Source of the DNA: Ralstonia thomasii
GTDB lineage: Bacteria; Pseudomonadota; Gammaproteobacteria; Burkholderiales; Burkholderiaceae
Length of the DNA stretch: 64,000 nucleotides
Direction: 5' to 3' (one strand)
NCBI RefSeq assembly: GCF_958405895.1
Contig: NZ_CATZAR010000002.1
Part shown: piece after piece, positions 35,465 through 44,966 of the stretch
How the letters are laid out: every line of letters starts with the position of its first letter
Numbering within the stretch: position 1 is the stretch's first letter
Position numbers and translations under genes: made by a program
Notes under the pieces: model-generated
Told to the model about the DNA's origin: nothing
The model's input: the letters and a program-made list of their open reading frames with translations, nothing else
Database searches by the model: none

Positions 35465-36676
35465 GTGAACGACGACACCAAGCTCCCGCCCATGTTTCCC
35501 GCGACCCAGGCTGTGCATCCGGAATTGCATATCCCACCGGGCTTCACGGCGTTCTCGCATGCCACGCATCGTGCGTCGACGGTGGTGTTCAAGAATCTCG
35601 CAGACATGCGTGCCTTCGGTAGCGGCAGTGTGGTGCACTGGCGCTACGGCCTGCATGCCACGCCGACATCCGACACGCTGTGCCAGGCGCTGGCGCAGAT
35701 CGAGGGCGGCTCACACACGCTGCTGCTCCCATCAGGGCTGGCGGCGATTTCGCTGGTGTACTTCACGCTCGTCAAATCCGGCGACGACGTGTTGATTCCG
35801 GACAACGCCTACGGTCCGAACCGCGACCATGGCGAGTGGATGGCACGCCAGTTCGGCATCACCGTGCGCTATTACGATCCGATGATCGGCGCCGGCATTG
35901 CCGACCTGATCCGTCACAACACCAAACTCGTGTGGCTCGAAGCGCCGGGTTCGGTGACGATGGAGGTGCCCGATTGCACGGCCATCGCCGAGGTGGCGCG
36001 CAAGGCCGGCGCCATTACGGCAATCGACAACACCTGGAGCGGTGGCGTGTATTACCAGCCGTTCGAGCACGGCATCGACATCTCTGTGCAGGCGCTGACC
36101 AAGTACCAATCGGGTGGCAGCGACGTGCTCATGGGCGCCGCCATCACCAACGACGAAGCGCTGCACTATAAGCTGCTTGCCACACGCATGCGCATGGGTT
36201 GGGGCGTTTCGGCGGACGATTGCTATTTCGTGTTGCGTGGCATGCCGAGCCTGCCAACGCGCCTGGCTGCACACGATGCACACGCCCGCGAAGTGGCCGA
36301 ATGGCTGGCGGATCGGCCCGAAATCGTGCGCGTTCTGCACCCGGCACTGCCTGATTGTCCGGGCCACGAAAACTGGAAGCGCGACTTTACCGGCGCGAGC
36401 GGCTTGTTCTCGATCGTGCTGCACGAGCGCTATTCGCAGGCGCAGATCGACGCCTTTATCGAAGGGTTGCGCTACTTCGCGATCGGTTTTTCGTGGGGCG
36501 GGGCCCACAGCCTGGCGTTGCCGTACAACATTCCGTCGATGCGCACGGCGACCGCCTGGCCGCCGGCCGATTGGGAAAACGCGGGCGGTTTCGTGCGTCT
36601 GTATATCGGGCTGGAAGATCCGCGTGATTTGATTGCGGATTTGAAGCAGGCGATGGAGGCGCACCTGCGGGCTTGA
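35465..36676 (+). CDS. metC: Cystathionine beta-lyase
   Basis: The 403-residue PLP enzyme cleaves cystathionine to homocysteine, pyruvate and ammonia in methionine synthesis. Features of the gamma-family fold: LLPSGLAAIS (about 87-96), DNTWSGGVYYQP with the PLP-binding Asp, and Lys213 in ALTKYQSGGSD forming the Schiff base. The C-terminal SWGGAHSLALP motif favours beta-lyase. Only a GTG start (35465) gives the normal N-terminus. Cystathionine gamma-lyase activity cannot be excluded. Confidence 0.92.
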   Translation: MNDDTKLPPMFPATQAVHPELHIPPGFTAFSHATHRASTVVFKNLADMRAFGSGSVVHWRYGLHATPTSDTLCQALAQIEGGSHTLLLPSGLAAISLVYFTLVKSGDDVLIPDNAYGPNRDHGEWMARQFGITVRYYDPMIGAGIADLIRHNTKLVWLEAPGSVTMEVPDCTAIAEVARKAGAITAIDNTWSGGVYYQPFEHGIDISVQALTKYQSGGSDVLMGAAITNDEALHYKLLATRMRMGWGVSADDCYFVLRGMPSLPTRLAAHDAHAREVAEWLADRPEIVRVLHPALPDCPGHENWKRDFTGASGLFSIVLHERYSQAQIDAFIEGLRYFAIGFSWGGAHSLALPYNIPSMRTATAWPPADWENAGGFVRLYIGLEDPRDLIADLKQAMEAHLRA

Positions 36677-36704
36677 CCTTTCAAGCTTCAGGCGGCGGTG
36701 ATGG

Positions 36705-36738
36705 CGGGGCGTGCGAGTTGATCGTGGCGCCCCGTTTT
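36705..36738 (+). terminator. Possible rho-independent terminator after metC
   Basis: CGGGGC (36705-36710) pairs with GCCCCG (36729-36734), with an 18-base loop and TTTT following. The loop is long, so confidence is modest. Confidence 0.45.
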
Positions 36739-36750
36739 CAATCGTCGTGG

Positions 36751-37812
36751 CTACAGCGTTTCAAGCAGGCGCGCAATGGTTTCAGGCGAAGGCAACTGGC
36801 CCTGTAACTCCTTGGGCAGACTCTTGGTGATGGCGTAAGTCGCTACGCCAATCGGCTTCGTTGCGTCGCGAAGTGCATATTCGACGATGGTGCGCTTCTT
36901 TTCTTTGCACAGGATGATGCCGATGGACGGGTTCTCGTCGTCCTGGCGAACCTGCTCGTCCAGAGCGGCCAGGTAGAACTGCATCTTCCCGACAAACTCG
37001 GGTTCGAATTTGCCGATTTTCAGTTCGATGGCCACCAGCGAGCGCAAGCGGCGGTGGAACAGCAGCAGATCGATGAAATACTCGTCGCCATCCACTTCAA
37101 GCCGGTATTGGCTACCCAGGAAGGCAAACATGCCGCCCATTGCGCGCAGAAAATCTTCGATGCGGGTGATCAGCGCGCGCTCCAGCTCCCGTTCGCTGTG
37201 CTGGTTGCCGAGTTCGAGAAAATCGAAGGCGTATTCGTCTCTGACCGCCAGCTTGGCTTGCGCGCGCAGGGCCGGCGTCAGCGCCTTGTCGAAATTGGTC
37301 TGGCCCAGGAGTGACTTTTCGTAGCTCTGGTTGTCGATCTGGTGTGCCAGAACGCTTTTCGACCAACCGAATTTGCGCGTCATGCGCAGGTAGAACTCGC
37401 GCTCTTGAGCGTCTTTGCAACGCTCAAGAATGAGCAGGTTATGGCTCCACCCGATTTCTCGCACCAGAGGTGCGAGTTTTGTTGCGTCGCGGTAGGTCTC
37501 AAAGAAACCCTTCATCCGCCAGAGGTTGGATGCCGAAAAACCGCCCGTGCCAGGAAAGCTCGCCTGCAGGTCTGTGGCGAGTTGCTGCACGACCGCTTTA
37601 CCCCAACCCTCGGTTTGCTGCCGCGCCACGATCATTTGGCCGATGTCCCAATACAGTCCCACCAGCTCTTTGTTGACCGCCCGTAGGGCCGCATATTGCG
37701 CAGCCTGGATGCGCGCCCTGATCTCGGTGAGCAAGGCGGCGTAATCCTGCGCATCTACCGTTTCTCGCACCACCGGTGCGAGTTTTCTGCGGGCAGGCGG
37801 GCGGGTCGCCAT
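36751..37812 (-). CDS. DUF1016 (YhcG family) PDDEXK nuclease-like protein
   Basis: The 353-residue protein has the DUF1016 N-terminal domain (about 20-165; YWDIGQMIV, GWSHNLLILERCKD) and a C-terminal PDDEXK-type nuclease domain (about 200-345). The nuclease core shows VDGDEYFIDLLLFHRRLRSL followed by IELKIG, where the Asp, Glu and Lys form the metal site. The family is patchily distributed and linked to mobile or defence loci in other genomes, but its role is not established. The gene contains two copies of a 26-base palindrome. It is convergent with metC and 6 bases upstream of serB. Confidence 0.87.
   Translation of the reverse strand: MATRPPARRKLAPVVRETVDAQDYAALLTEIRARIQAAQYAALRAVNKELVGLYWDIGQMIVARQQTEGWGKAVVQQLATDLQASFPGTGGFSASNLWRMKGFFETYRDATKLAPLVREIGWSHNLLILERCKDAQEREFYLRMTRKFGWSKSVLAHQIDNQSYEKSLLGQTNFDKALTPALRAQAKLAVRDEYAFDFLELGNQHSERELERALITRIEDFLRAMGGMFAFLGSQYRLEVDGDEYFIDLLLFHRRLRSLVAIELKIGKFEPEFVGKMQFYLAALDEQVRQDDENPSIGIILCKEKKRTIVEYALRDATKPIGVATYAITKSLPKELQGQLPSPETIARLLETL
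37455..37480. repeat. Palindromic repeat copy 1 within the DUF1016 gene
   Basis: CTCGCACC-AGA-GGTGCGAG, flanked by TTT and TTTT. It matches the copy at 37761-37786 at 24 of 26 positions. On the coding strand it reads as Lys-Leu-Ala-Pro-Leu-Val-Arg-Glu. Confidence 0.8.
37761..37786. repeat. Palindromic repeat copy 2 within the DUF1016 gene
   Basis: CTCGCACC-ACC-GGTGCGAG with the same flanks, reading Lys-Leu-Ala-Pro-Val-Val-Arg-Glu near the protein N-terminus. The two copies are 306 bases apart and in the same reading frame. No third copy was noticed in the window. Confidence 0.8.
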
Positions 37813-37818
37813 CGCGGC

Positions 37819-38676
37819 TTATTGCTGCGGAAACAGATTCAACAAGCCATCCAGGCCGACAACGTTGAACGCCACGTCGGCCTGTGCCTGCACGATGGGC
37901 TTGGCGCGGAACGCGACCGACAGGCCCGCCACGCCCATCATCTTCAGATCGTTCGAGCCGTCGCCCATGGCAATGGCGTTGTGCGGCGACACGCCCAGAT
38001 CCTGGCAGAACGCCTTGAGCGTCTGCGCCTTCACATCCGCATTGACGATCTCGCCGAGCACGCGGCCGGTCAGCTTGCCATCGACGATCTCCAGCGTGTT
38101 GGCGCGCGTACGGTCGAGGCCCAGGCGCTCCTGCAGGCGTGAGGTAAAAAATTCGAAGCCGCCCGACACCAGCAGCGTACGGATGCCCAGCGCCTGCACG
38201 GCCTTGAGCATCTTTTCGGCGCCCAGGGAGAGCTGCAGGCGCTCGGCGTAGACGCGCTCCAGCACGCTTGCATCCAGGCCCTTGAGCAGTTCGACGCGGC
38301 GCGTCAGGCTCTCGTTGAAATCCTTGATCTCGCCCCGCATCGACGCTTCGGTGATGGCCGCCACTTGCGGCTTGAGTCCGCAGAAATCCGCAATTTCGTC
38401 GATGCACTCGATGGTGATGAGCGTGGAATCCATGTCCATCGCCAGCACGCGGAAATCGCCGAACGTCCATTCGTCGGGAATCCACGCGTAGTCCATCTTC
38501 AGGTTGGCGCAGATGGCATCAAGCTGGACGCGTAATTCGCTGGGCAGTTCGTGCACCCATTCGATGGCCGCGACGTTGGGCGCGCGCATCTCATAGGTGG
38601 CGCTGCCGAACAGGCTTCGGACGGATTCAATGTCACCGGTGGACAGCGGCGACGGGCTTTGCAGAATGACGGGCAT
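37819..38676 (-). CDS. serB: Phosphoserine phosphatase
   Basis: The 285-residue HAD enzyme hydrolyses phosphoserine, the last step of serine synthesis. The N-terminal region (about 1-70) is an ACT-like extension. The HAD motifs follow: MDMDST with nucleophile Asp81 and Asp83, VSGGF (motif II), a Lys in motif III, and MGDGSNDLKMM (motif IV). ATG 38676 gives a plausible start; a 33-residue upstream extension to 38775 is not family-like. Confidence 0.93.
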   Translation of the reverse strand: MPVILQSPSPLSTGDIESVRSLFGSATYEMRAPNVAAIEWVHELPSELRVQLDAICANLKMDYAWIPDEWTFGDFRVLAMDMDSTLITIECIDEIADFCGLKPQVAAITEASMRGEIKDFNESLTRRVELLKGLDASVLERVYAERLQLSLGAEKMLKAVQALGIRTLLVSGGFEFFTSRLQERLGLDRTRANTLEIVDGKLTGRVLGEIVNADVKAQTLKAFCQDLGVSPHNAIAMGDGSNDLKMMGVAGLSVAFRAKPIVQAQADVAFNVVGLDGLLNLFPQQ

Positions 38677-38788
38677 GGGGTGAAAGGAGCGGGGAGCGGG
38701 CGGTTCGGCGCCGGGGAAGCCCGCTATTGTAGCGAACGCCCCGGGCGGCATGCGCCCCACCAAAAGGTGAGGCATTGCTGTGTAAGCG

Positions 38789-39982
38789 TTAGGCGGACGC
38801 GGTCTCGACCATCAGGCTGCGCGCCACCTTGGCGAGGAAGCGGTCGCAGGCGTCGAGCTGGGCCAGTTCGACGTATTCGTTGGCCTTGTGCGCCTGTTCG
38901 ATGTTGCCCGGACCGCACAGCACGGCTGGAATGCCGGCACGCTGGAAGAGGCCGGCTTCCGTGCCGTAGGCGACCTTGCGCTTGTCGTTGTCTTCGGTCA
39001 GCACACGCACAAGCTGCGTGATGGCGGCTTGCTCGGAGGCGTCCAGCGACGGCGCGGCGGCAATCTCGTCGAGTTCGATGTGGGCGTCAGGATGCTCCCG
39101 CTGCATGGCGGGCTCGATGGTCTCGCGCACGTAGCGCTCGACGCGTGCGCGGATGGCCGGCGCATCCACGCCCGGCAGGTTGCGGAATTCAAACACCAGC
39201 TCGCACAACGCCGGGATCGTGTTGAGTGCGATACCGCCGTTGATGAGACCGGTCGACGCCGTGGTGAAGGGCACATCAAACGCGTCGTCGAATGGGCCCT
39301 TGGCGCGGAATTCATCGGCCAGGTCACGCACGAAGCAGATGATGCGCGCGGCGTATTCGATGGCGTTCACACCCTGCGGCGTGAGCGACGAATGCGCGGC
39401 GCGGCCGTGCACACGGCAGCGGTACGCGTTGATGCCTTTGTGGGCGACGATCGGGCGCATGGAGGTGGGTTCGCCGACGATGCAGCCGGCAGGCTTGATG
39501 CCGCGGGCGATCAGGTCTTCAATCATGCGCGGCGCGCCCACGCAGCCGACTTCCTCGTCGTATGACAGCGCAAAGTGCACAGGCTCGCGCAGTCTGGCCT
39601 GGAGCAGCGACGGCACCAGCGCCAGCGAGGACGCGATGAAGCCCTTCATGTCGCACGTGCCGCGTCCGTAGAGCTTGCCGTCGCGCACTTCCGGCGCAAA
39701 CGGGTTGCTGTCCCATTTCTGGCCATCCACCGGCACGACATCGGTATGGCCCGACAGTACGATGCCGCCTTGCACGCTGCCGTCCGCTGCCGGAATGGTG
39801 GCGAACAGGTTGGCCTTGTTGCCATCGTCGTTATGCGACAGATGCGACTCGAGGCCGACGCCGCGCAGGTAGTCGCGCACGGTCTCGATCAGCGCCAGGT
39901 TGGAGCCGCGGCTCGTGGTGTCGAAGCTGACGAGCTTGTTCGTCCAGTCAAGCGTGGAGAACGGGGTGAGGGCGGTGCTCAT
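38789..39982 (-). CDS. argE: Acetylornithine deacetylase
   Basis: The 397-residue M20 metallopeptidase-fold enzyme deacetylates N-acetylornithine in arginine synthesis. Metal-site motifs are LSGHTDVVPVDG (His then Asp), GRGTCDMKGF (bridging Asp) and SYDEEVGCVGA (catalytic Glu pair). The dimerisation domain spans about 185-300. It lies between mfd and serB on the same strand, 112 bases before serB. Confidence 0.92.
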   Translation of the reverse strand: MSTALTPFSTLDWTNKLVSFDTTSRGSNLALIETVRDYLRGVGLESHLSHNDDGNKANLFATIPAADGSVQGGIVLSGHTDVVPVDGQKWDSNPFAPEVRDGKLYGRGTCDMKGFIASSLALVPSLLQARLREPVHFALSYDEEVGCVGAPRMIEDLIARGIKPAGCIVGEPTSMRPIVAHKGINAYRCRVHGRAAHSSLTPQGVNAIEYAARIICFVRDLADEFRAKGPFDDAFDVPFTTASTGLINGGIALNTIPALCELVFEFRNLPGVDAPAIRARVERYVRETIEPAMQREHPDAHIELDEIAAAPSLDASEQAAITQLVRVLTEDNDKRKVAYGTEAGLFQRAGIPAVLCGPGNIEQAHKANEYVELAQLDACDRFLAKVARSLMVETASA

Positions 39983-40019
39983 GATGGTTTCCTTGTTCTG
40001 ACGGGCTGATCCTACTGGA

Positions 40020-43000
40020 TCACGTCAATTGCCGCATGGCGTGGCGAATGGTCTGCGCCAGCGCGGCGAATTCGACCGGAATGTTCTCGATACGCAGCCG
40101 ATCTTGCCCCGCCAGCTTGATCTGCCGGTTCTTCTGCACGAGATCGATGATCTTGATGGCGTCAACGGGCGGGTTCGGGATGAACTGCAGCGTGACGGCG
40201 TTCGCGCCGGTGTCGATCTTGCGGATGCCCAGCGGCGCGGCGGCAATGCGCAGTCGGTGCGTTTCGATGAGCGATTGCGCCTGCGGCGGCAGCTTGCCGA
40301 AACGGTCGATCAGCTCCTCCTGGATATTGTCGATCGTCTCGCTGCTTTCGCAGTTGGCCAGGCGTTTGTACAGCGACAGGCGCTCCTGCACATCGCCGCA
40401 ATAGTCCTGCGGCAGCAAGGCCGGCGTGCCGAGGTTGATCTCGGTCGTGGCCGCAAGCGGCGCCATCAGATCGGGTTCCTTGCCGGCCTTCAGTGACTTC
40501 ACTGCCTGGTTGAGCATGTCGGTGTAGAGCTGGAAGCCGATCTCGGAAATCTCGCCCGATTGCTTGTCGCCCAGTACCTCGCCGGCGCCGCGGATTTCGA
40601 GATCGTGCATTGCGAGATAGAAGCCCGCACCGAGTTCTTCCATTTGCTGAATGGCTTCAAGCCGGCGCTGTGCCTGCTTGGTCAGGCCGTCTACGTCATG
40701 CACCAGCAGATACGCATATGCCTGGTGGTGCGAGCGCCCGACGCGACCGCGCAATTGATGCAGTTGCGCCAGGCCGAACTTGTCGGCACGGTGGATGAGG
40801 ATCGTGTTTGCGGTCGGCACGTCGATGCCGGTTTCGATGATCGTCGTACACAGCAGGATGTTGGCGCGCTGGGCCACGAAATCACGCATCACGCGTTCCA
40901 GTTCGCGTTCGTGCATCTGGCCATGGGCGACGACCACGCGCGCTTCCGGAATCAGCTCTTCGAGCTTGGCGCGCTTGTTCTCGATGGTCTCGACCTCGTT
41001 GTGCAGGAAATAGACCTGGCCGCCACGTTTCAGCTCGCGCAGGATGGCCTCGCGCAGCACGCCATCTTCCTCGCGGCGCAGGAACGTCTTGATGGCCAGC
41101 CGCTTTTGCGGCGCGGTGGCGATCACGGAGAAATCGCGCAGGCCTTCCAGCGCCATGCCCAGCGTGCGGGGGATCGGCGTGGCGGTGAGCGTAAGAACGT
41201 CCACCTCGGCGCGCAGCGTTTTGAGCGTTTCCTTCTGGCGCACGCCAAAGCGATGTTCCTCGTCGATGATGACGAGCCCCAGGCGGTCAAACTTCACGTC
41301 CGGCGAGAGCAGCTTGTGCGTGCCGATCACGATGTCGATGGTCCCGGCGTTGATGGCTTCGATCGCGGCGTCGATTTCTTTCTTGTTCTTGAAACGCGAG
41401 ATCTCGGCAATGCGCACCGGCCAGTCGGCAAAGCGGTCGACCAGCGTCTGGTAATGCTGTTCGGCAAGCAGCGTGGTCGGGGCCAGGATGGCCACCTGCT
41501 TGCCACCCATGACCGCCACAAACGCGGCACGCAGCGCGACTTCCGTCTTGCCGAAGCCGACGTCGCCGCAGACGAGCCGGTCCATCGGCTTGCCCGACGT
41601 CATGTCGGCGATCACTGCCGCGATGGCGGCGGCCTGATCGGGAGTTTCCTCAAAGCCGAAGCTCTCGGCGAACGTCGCGTAGTCCTCGGGCGTGAGCGGG
41701 AATGCAAAGCCCTGGCGCAATGCGCGCCGCGCGTACAGGTTCAGCAGTTCAGCCGCCGTATCGCGAATCTGCTGCGCCGCCTTGCGCTTGGCCTTTTCCC
41801 ATTGGCCGGAGCCGAGCGAATGCAGCGGCGCGGTTTCCGGATCGGCGCCCGAGTAGCGCGAGATCACGTGCAACTGATGCACCGGCACGTAGAGCTTGCT
41901 GCCCTTGTCGTAGTCGAGGTGCAGGAATTCTTCCTCGCCGTTACCCATGTCGATGGACACCAGCCCCTGGTAGCGCCCGATGCCGTGCTCGCTGTGCACC
42001 ACCGGGTCGCCGATCTTCAACTCGGCCAGATCGCGCACCATTGAATCGACGGCGGTGGCCTGTTCCTGCTTGCGGCGACCTGCGCGGCGCACGGTCTGCG
42101 CGTACAGCTCGGTCTCGGTGATGAGCGCGATGCGTTCGTCGCCGAGGATGAAGCCCTGGTACAGCGGTGCCACGCCCAGCACGAACTTGGCATCGCCGCT
42201 CATCAGGTCCGCAAAGTCCGCGACGCCTTCGGGGTGCAGGCCGCTGGCGGCAAGCATTTGCGCAAGCGTTTCGCGGCGGCCTGCGGATTCGGCGCAGATC
42301 ATCACGCGGCAGTTGCTGCGCATCAGGAACGATTCGAGATTGACCAGCGGGTCTTCCGCGCGGCGGTTGACGGCAACGTTCGGCAACGGCAGCGAAAGCG
42401 GTGCATCGCCGGGCTCGGCGCGCAACACCAGACGTGCGTGCGGCTTGGCGGCGACGAAGAACGCCTCTTCATCCAGATACAGCGCAGACGGCTGCAGCAG
42501 CGGGCGCTCGCGGTCGTGGCGCATGAAGTTGTAGCGCTGCGTGGTGTCGGCCCAGAAGCGGCGCACCGCGCCTTCGATGTCGCCCACGAAGGCAAGATGC
42601 GTGGTGCCCGGCAGGTAGTCGAACAGCGTCGCGGTCTCGTCGAAGAACAGTGGCAGGTAGTACTCGATGCCGGCGCTCGGCACGCCGTTGCCGATGTCCT
42701 TATAGATGGGCGAGCGCGTCGGGTCCCCCTCGAACACCTCGCGCCAGCGTCCGCGGAAGGCAGTGCGCGAGGCCTCGTCCATCGGAAATTCGCGGCCCGG
42801 CAGCAGGCGGACTTCGTTCACCGGGTAGAGGCTGCGCTGCGTGTCTGGGTCGAACGAGCGGATCGTCTCGATTTCGTCGCCAAACAGGTCCAGCCGATAC
42901 GGCAGCGGAGAGCCCATCGGGAACAAGTCGATCAGGCCGCCCCGCACGGAGTATTCGCCTGGCCGCATCACGGCGCTGACGTGCTCGTAGCCGGCCAGCG

Positions 43001-43451
43001 TGAATTGCGCTTTCAGCGCCGCCTCGTCCAGCTTTTCGCCCTTTTTGAAGAAGAACGTGTAAGCGGCGAGGAATGATGGCGGCGCCACGCGCTGCAGCGC
43101 CGTGGAGGCAGGCACGAGCAGGATGTCGCACGCACCGTTCTGCAGGTCATGCAGCGTCGCCAGCCGCTCGGAGATCAAATCCTGGTGCGGCGAGAAATTG
43201 TCGTACGGCAGCGTTTCCCAGTCCGGCAGCAGCTTCACGCGCGCCTGCGGGGCAAACCAGCGTAGCTCCTCCGCCAGGCGCTGGGCATCGACGGCATTGG
43301 CGCAGACCACCGCCAGCATCGGCGCCGCGGCGCGATGCTGCTCCAGGTAGCGTGCCAGCAGCAGGGCATCTGCCGCGCCCTGCAGGCCACTGAAGACGAA
43401 GCGCGCGCCCGGTTTGACGGCGGGCAGGGCAGAGAGCGAAAAATCGGACAT
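40020..43451 (-). CDS. mfd: Transcription-repair coupling factor
   Basis: The 1143-residue ATPase removes stalled RNA polymerase from damaged DNA and recruits UvrA. The N-terminal UvrB-homology region spans about 15-350. The RNA-polymerase-interaction domain (about 470-550) contains DPVVHSEHGIGRYQGL. The SF2 translocase core has Walker A GDVGFGKTEVA and the IIDEEHRFGV box, then a TRCF domain. ATG 43451 gives the standard start; an extension to 43493 was not used. A long plus-strand open frame inside it (40560-42044) is a shadow. Confidence 0.96.
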   Translation of the reverse strand: MSDFSLSALPAVKPGARFVFSGLQGAADALLLARYLEQHRAAAPMLAVVCANAVDAQRLAEELRWFAPQARVKLLPDWETLPYDNFSPHQDLISERLATLHDLQNGACDILLVPASTALQRVAPPSFLAAYTFFFKKGEKLDEAALKAQFTLAGYEHVSAVMRPGEYSVRGGLIDLFPMGSPLPYRLDLFGDEIETIRSFDPDTQRSLYPVNEVRLLPGREFPMDEASRTAFRGRWREVFEGDPTRSPIYKDIGNGVPSAGIEYYLPLFFDETATLFDYLPGTTHLAFVGDIEGAVRRFWADTTQRYNFMRHDRERPLLQPSALYLDEEAFFVAAKPHARLVLRAEPGDAPLSLPLPNVAVNRRAEDPLVNLESFLMRSNCRVMICAESAGRRETLAQMLAASGLHPEGVADFADLMSGDAKFVLGVAPLYQGFILGDERIALITETELYAQTVRRAGRRKQEQATAVDSMVRDLAELKIGDPVVHSEHGIGRYQGLVSIDMGNGEEEFLHLDYDKGSKLYVPVHQLHVISRYSGADPETAPLHSLGSGQWEKAKRKAAQQIRDTAAELLNLYARRALRQGFAFPLTPEDYATFAESFGFEETPDQAAAIAAVIADMTSGKPMDRLVCGDVGFGKTEVALRAAFVAVMGGKQVAILAPTTLLAEQHYQTLVDRFADWPVRIAEISRFKNKKEIDAAIEAINAGTIDIVIGTHKLLSPDVKFDRLGLVIIDEEHRFGVRQKETLKTLRAEVDVLTLTATPIPRTLGMALEGLRDFSVIATAPQKRLAIKTFLRREEDGVLREAILRELKRGGQVYFLHNEVETIENKRAKLEELIPEARVVVAHGQMHERELERVMRDFVAQRANILLCTTIIETGIDVPTANTILIHRADKFGLAQLHQLRGRVGRSHHQAYAYLLVHDVDGLTKQAQRRLEAIQQMEELGAGFYLAMHDLEIRGAGEVLGDKQSGEISEIGFQLYTDMLNQAVKSLKAGKEPDLMAPLAATTEINLGTPALLPQDYCGDVQERLSLYKRLANCESSETIDNIQEELIDRFGKLPPQAQSLIETHRLRIAAAPLGIRKIDTGANAVTLQFIPNPPVDAIKIIDLVQKNRQIKLAGQDRLRIENIPVEFAALAQTIRHAMRQLT

Positions 43452-43623
43452 GAGGCGTGAGGTTGTGTGGGGCACGACTGCAAGACAAAGCACGACACCC
43501 CGCCGGCATGTGCAGGCGGGGTGTCGCGACGCAGAGCGCTATTATAAAATCCGCGCCAGCCGCGCGCTTGGGCGGGCCAAAACCCACGCAAATGCTGCGC
43601 CCACGTTCACTTTCCCGCCTCTC

Positions 43624-44382
43624 ATGTCGATTTCACACCCTGGCCGACGCCGTTTTGCGCTGATTCCCTCGGCCGGCACCGGCTCCCGCGCCGGCGGCGA
43701 TCTGCCCAAGCAATATCAGGTGATTGCCGGGCGGCCGATGTTGTGGCACACGGCGCAGGCATTCCTGGCCAGCCCCGAAATCGACACCGTGCTGGTCGTG
43801 ACAACGCCCGGCGCACAGCCGCTCGTGCAGCGCTTTCCCGAGGGCGGTTTCAACGCGCCCAAGCTGGTGGAGGTCGATTGCGGCGGCGACTCGCGCCACG
43901 CATCCGTCACGCATGGGCTGGCGGCGTTGCGTGGTCTCGGTGCGCACGATGACGACTGGGTGCTCGTGCATGATGCGGCGCGTCCGGGCCTGACGCCCGC
44001 ACTGGTCGCGCGTTTGGTCGCGGCCGTGGAGGCCGGAGGCACGCAAGCTGCGGGAGGCATCCTTGCGCTACCCGTGGCAGATACGCTCAAACGTGCCGAT
44101 GCGGCTCAGCACATCAACGCCACCGTGCCGCGCGATGGCCTGTGGCAAGCGCAGACGCCGCAGATGTTTCCGCTTGGCCTGCTGGAGCGCGCCTTGCGGG
44201 AGGCGCTGTTGCAACAGCGCATCGTCACCGACGAAGCCAGCGCCATTGAAGCCGCCGGTCACCCGCCGCTGCTTGTGCCGGGGGCGCTGCGCAACTTCAA
44301 GGTGACGTATTCCGACGATTTCGCACTCGCCGAGGCCATCCTCGCGCAGCGCGCACAACCCAACGAGGCATCGCAAGCATGA
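43624..44382 (+). CDS. ispD: 2-C-methyl-D-erythritol 4-phosphate cytidylyltransferase
   Basis: The 252-residue enzyme activates MEP with CTP in the isoprenoid pathway. The nucleotide-binding N-terminus reads ALIPSAGTGSRAGGDLPKQY, with the basic residues contacting CTP; canonical 'AAGxGxRm' is written SAGTGSRAG. VHDAARP (about 118-124) binds the metal. It overlaps ispF by four bases (ATGA), the usual ispDF operon, and is divergent from mfd. Confidence 0.95.
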   Translation: MSISHPGRRRFALIPSAGTGSRAGGDLPKQYQVIAGRPMLWHTAQAFLASPEIDTVLVVTTPGAQPLVQRFPEGGFNAPKLVEVDCGGDSRHASVTHGLAALRGLGAHDDDWVLVHDAARPGLTPALVARLVAAVEAGGTQAAGGILALPVADTLKRADAAQHINATVPRDGLWQAQTPQMFPLGLLERALREALLQQRIVTDEASAIEAAGHPPLLVPGALRNFKVTYSDDFALAEAILAQRAQPNEASQA

Positions 44383-44885
44383 ACTGGATGGACATCCGCA
44401 TTGGTCAAGGCTATGACGTGCACGCGCTGGTGGAGGGCCGCAAGCTGATCCTGGGCGGCGTGGAGATTCCGCACACACGCGGTCTGCTCGGCCACTCCGA
44501 CGCCGATGCGCTGCTGCATGCGATTACCGATGCATTGTTCGGCGCCGCCGGCCTGGGCGACATCGGCCGGCACTTTCCCGACACCGACCCGGCCTTTGCC
44601 GGCGCCGACAGCCGCGTGCTGCTGCGCGAAGCCGTGCGCCGCGTGCACAAGGCCGGTTATGCGGTCGGCAATGTCGACGCCACCGTCATCGCGCAGAAGC
44701 CCAAACTCGCACCACATGTGCCTGGCATGGTTGCCAACTTAGCGGAAGACCTCGGCATTGCGCCCGAGCGGTGCAACGTCAAGGCCAAAACGAACGAGAA
44801 GCTCGGCTTCGAAGGCAAGGAGGAAGGCATCGTCGCGCAGGCGGTGGTGTTGATCTATCGCGCAGAAGCCGCCGAGCAGGACTAA
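44379..44885 (+). CDS. ispF: 2-C-methyl-D-erythritol 2,4-cyclodiphosphate synthase
   Basis: The 168-residue trimeric enzyme cyclises CDP-ME-2-phosphate. Metal ligands are visible in GQGYDVHAL (Asp and His) and in LGHSDADALLHAITDAL (His). The KTNEKLGFEGKEEGI C-terminal motif is intact. Translation is coupled to ispD through the ATGA overlap. A terminator follows. Confidence 0.96.
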   Translation: MNWMDIRIGQGYDVHALVEGRKLILGGVEIPHTRGLLGHSDADALLHAITDALFGAAGLGDIGRHFPDTDPAFAGADSRVLLREAVRRVHKAGYAVGNVDATVIAQKPKLAPHVPGMVANLAEDLGIAPERCNVKAKTNEKLGFEGKEEGIVAQAVVLIYRAEAAEQD

Positions 44886-44910
44886 GTCCGCGTCGCCATC
44901 ACGCGGAGGC

Positions 44911-44946
44911 AAGCGGCAGCACCGGAGCGATCCGGGCTGCCGTTTT
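44911..44946 (+). terminator. Rho-independent terminator of ispDF
   Basis: The stem CGGCAGC-CCGGA/TCCGG-GCTGCCG has a one-base bulge and a GCGA tetraloop, followed by TTTT-C-GTTT. Confidence 0.88.
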
Positions 44947-44966
44947 CGTTTGCTGAACTGGTGCGG

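Noticed and set aside
40560..42044. Long (494-codon) open frame on the plus strand inside mfd
   Set aside because: It is antisense to clear mfd motifs; its Arg/His/Gln-rich composition is that of a GC-driven shadow frame, and no family features appear.
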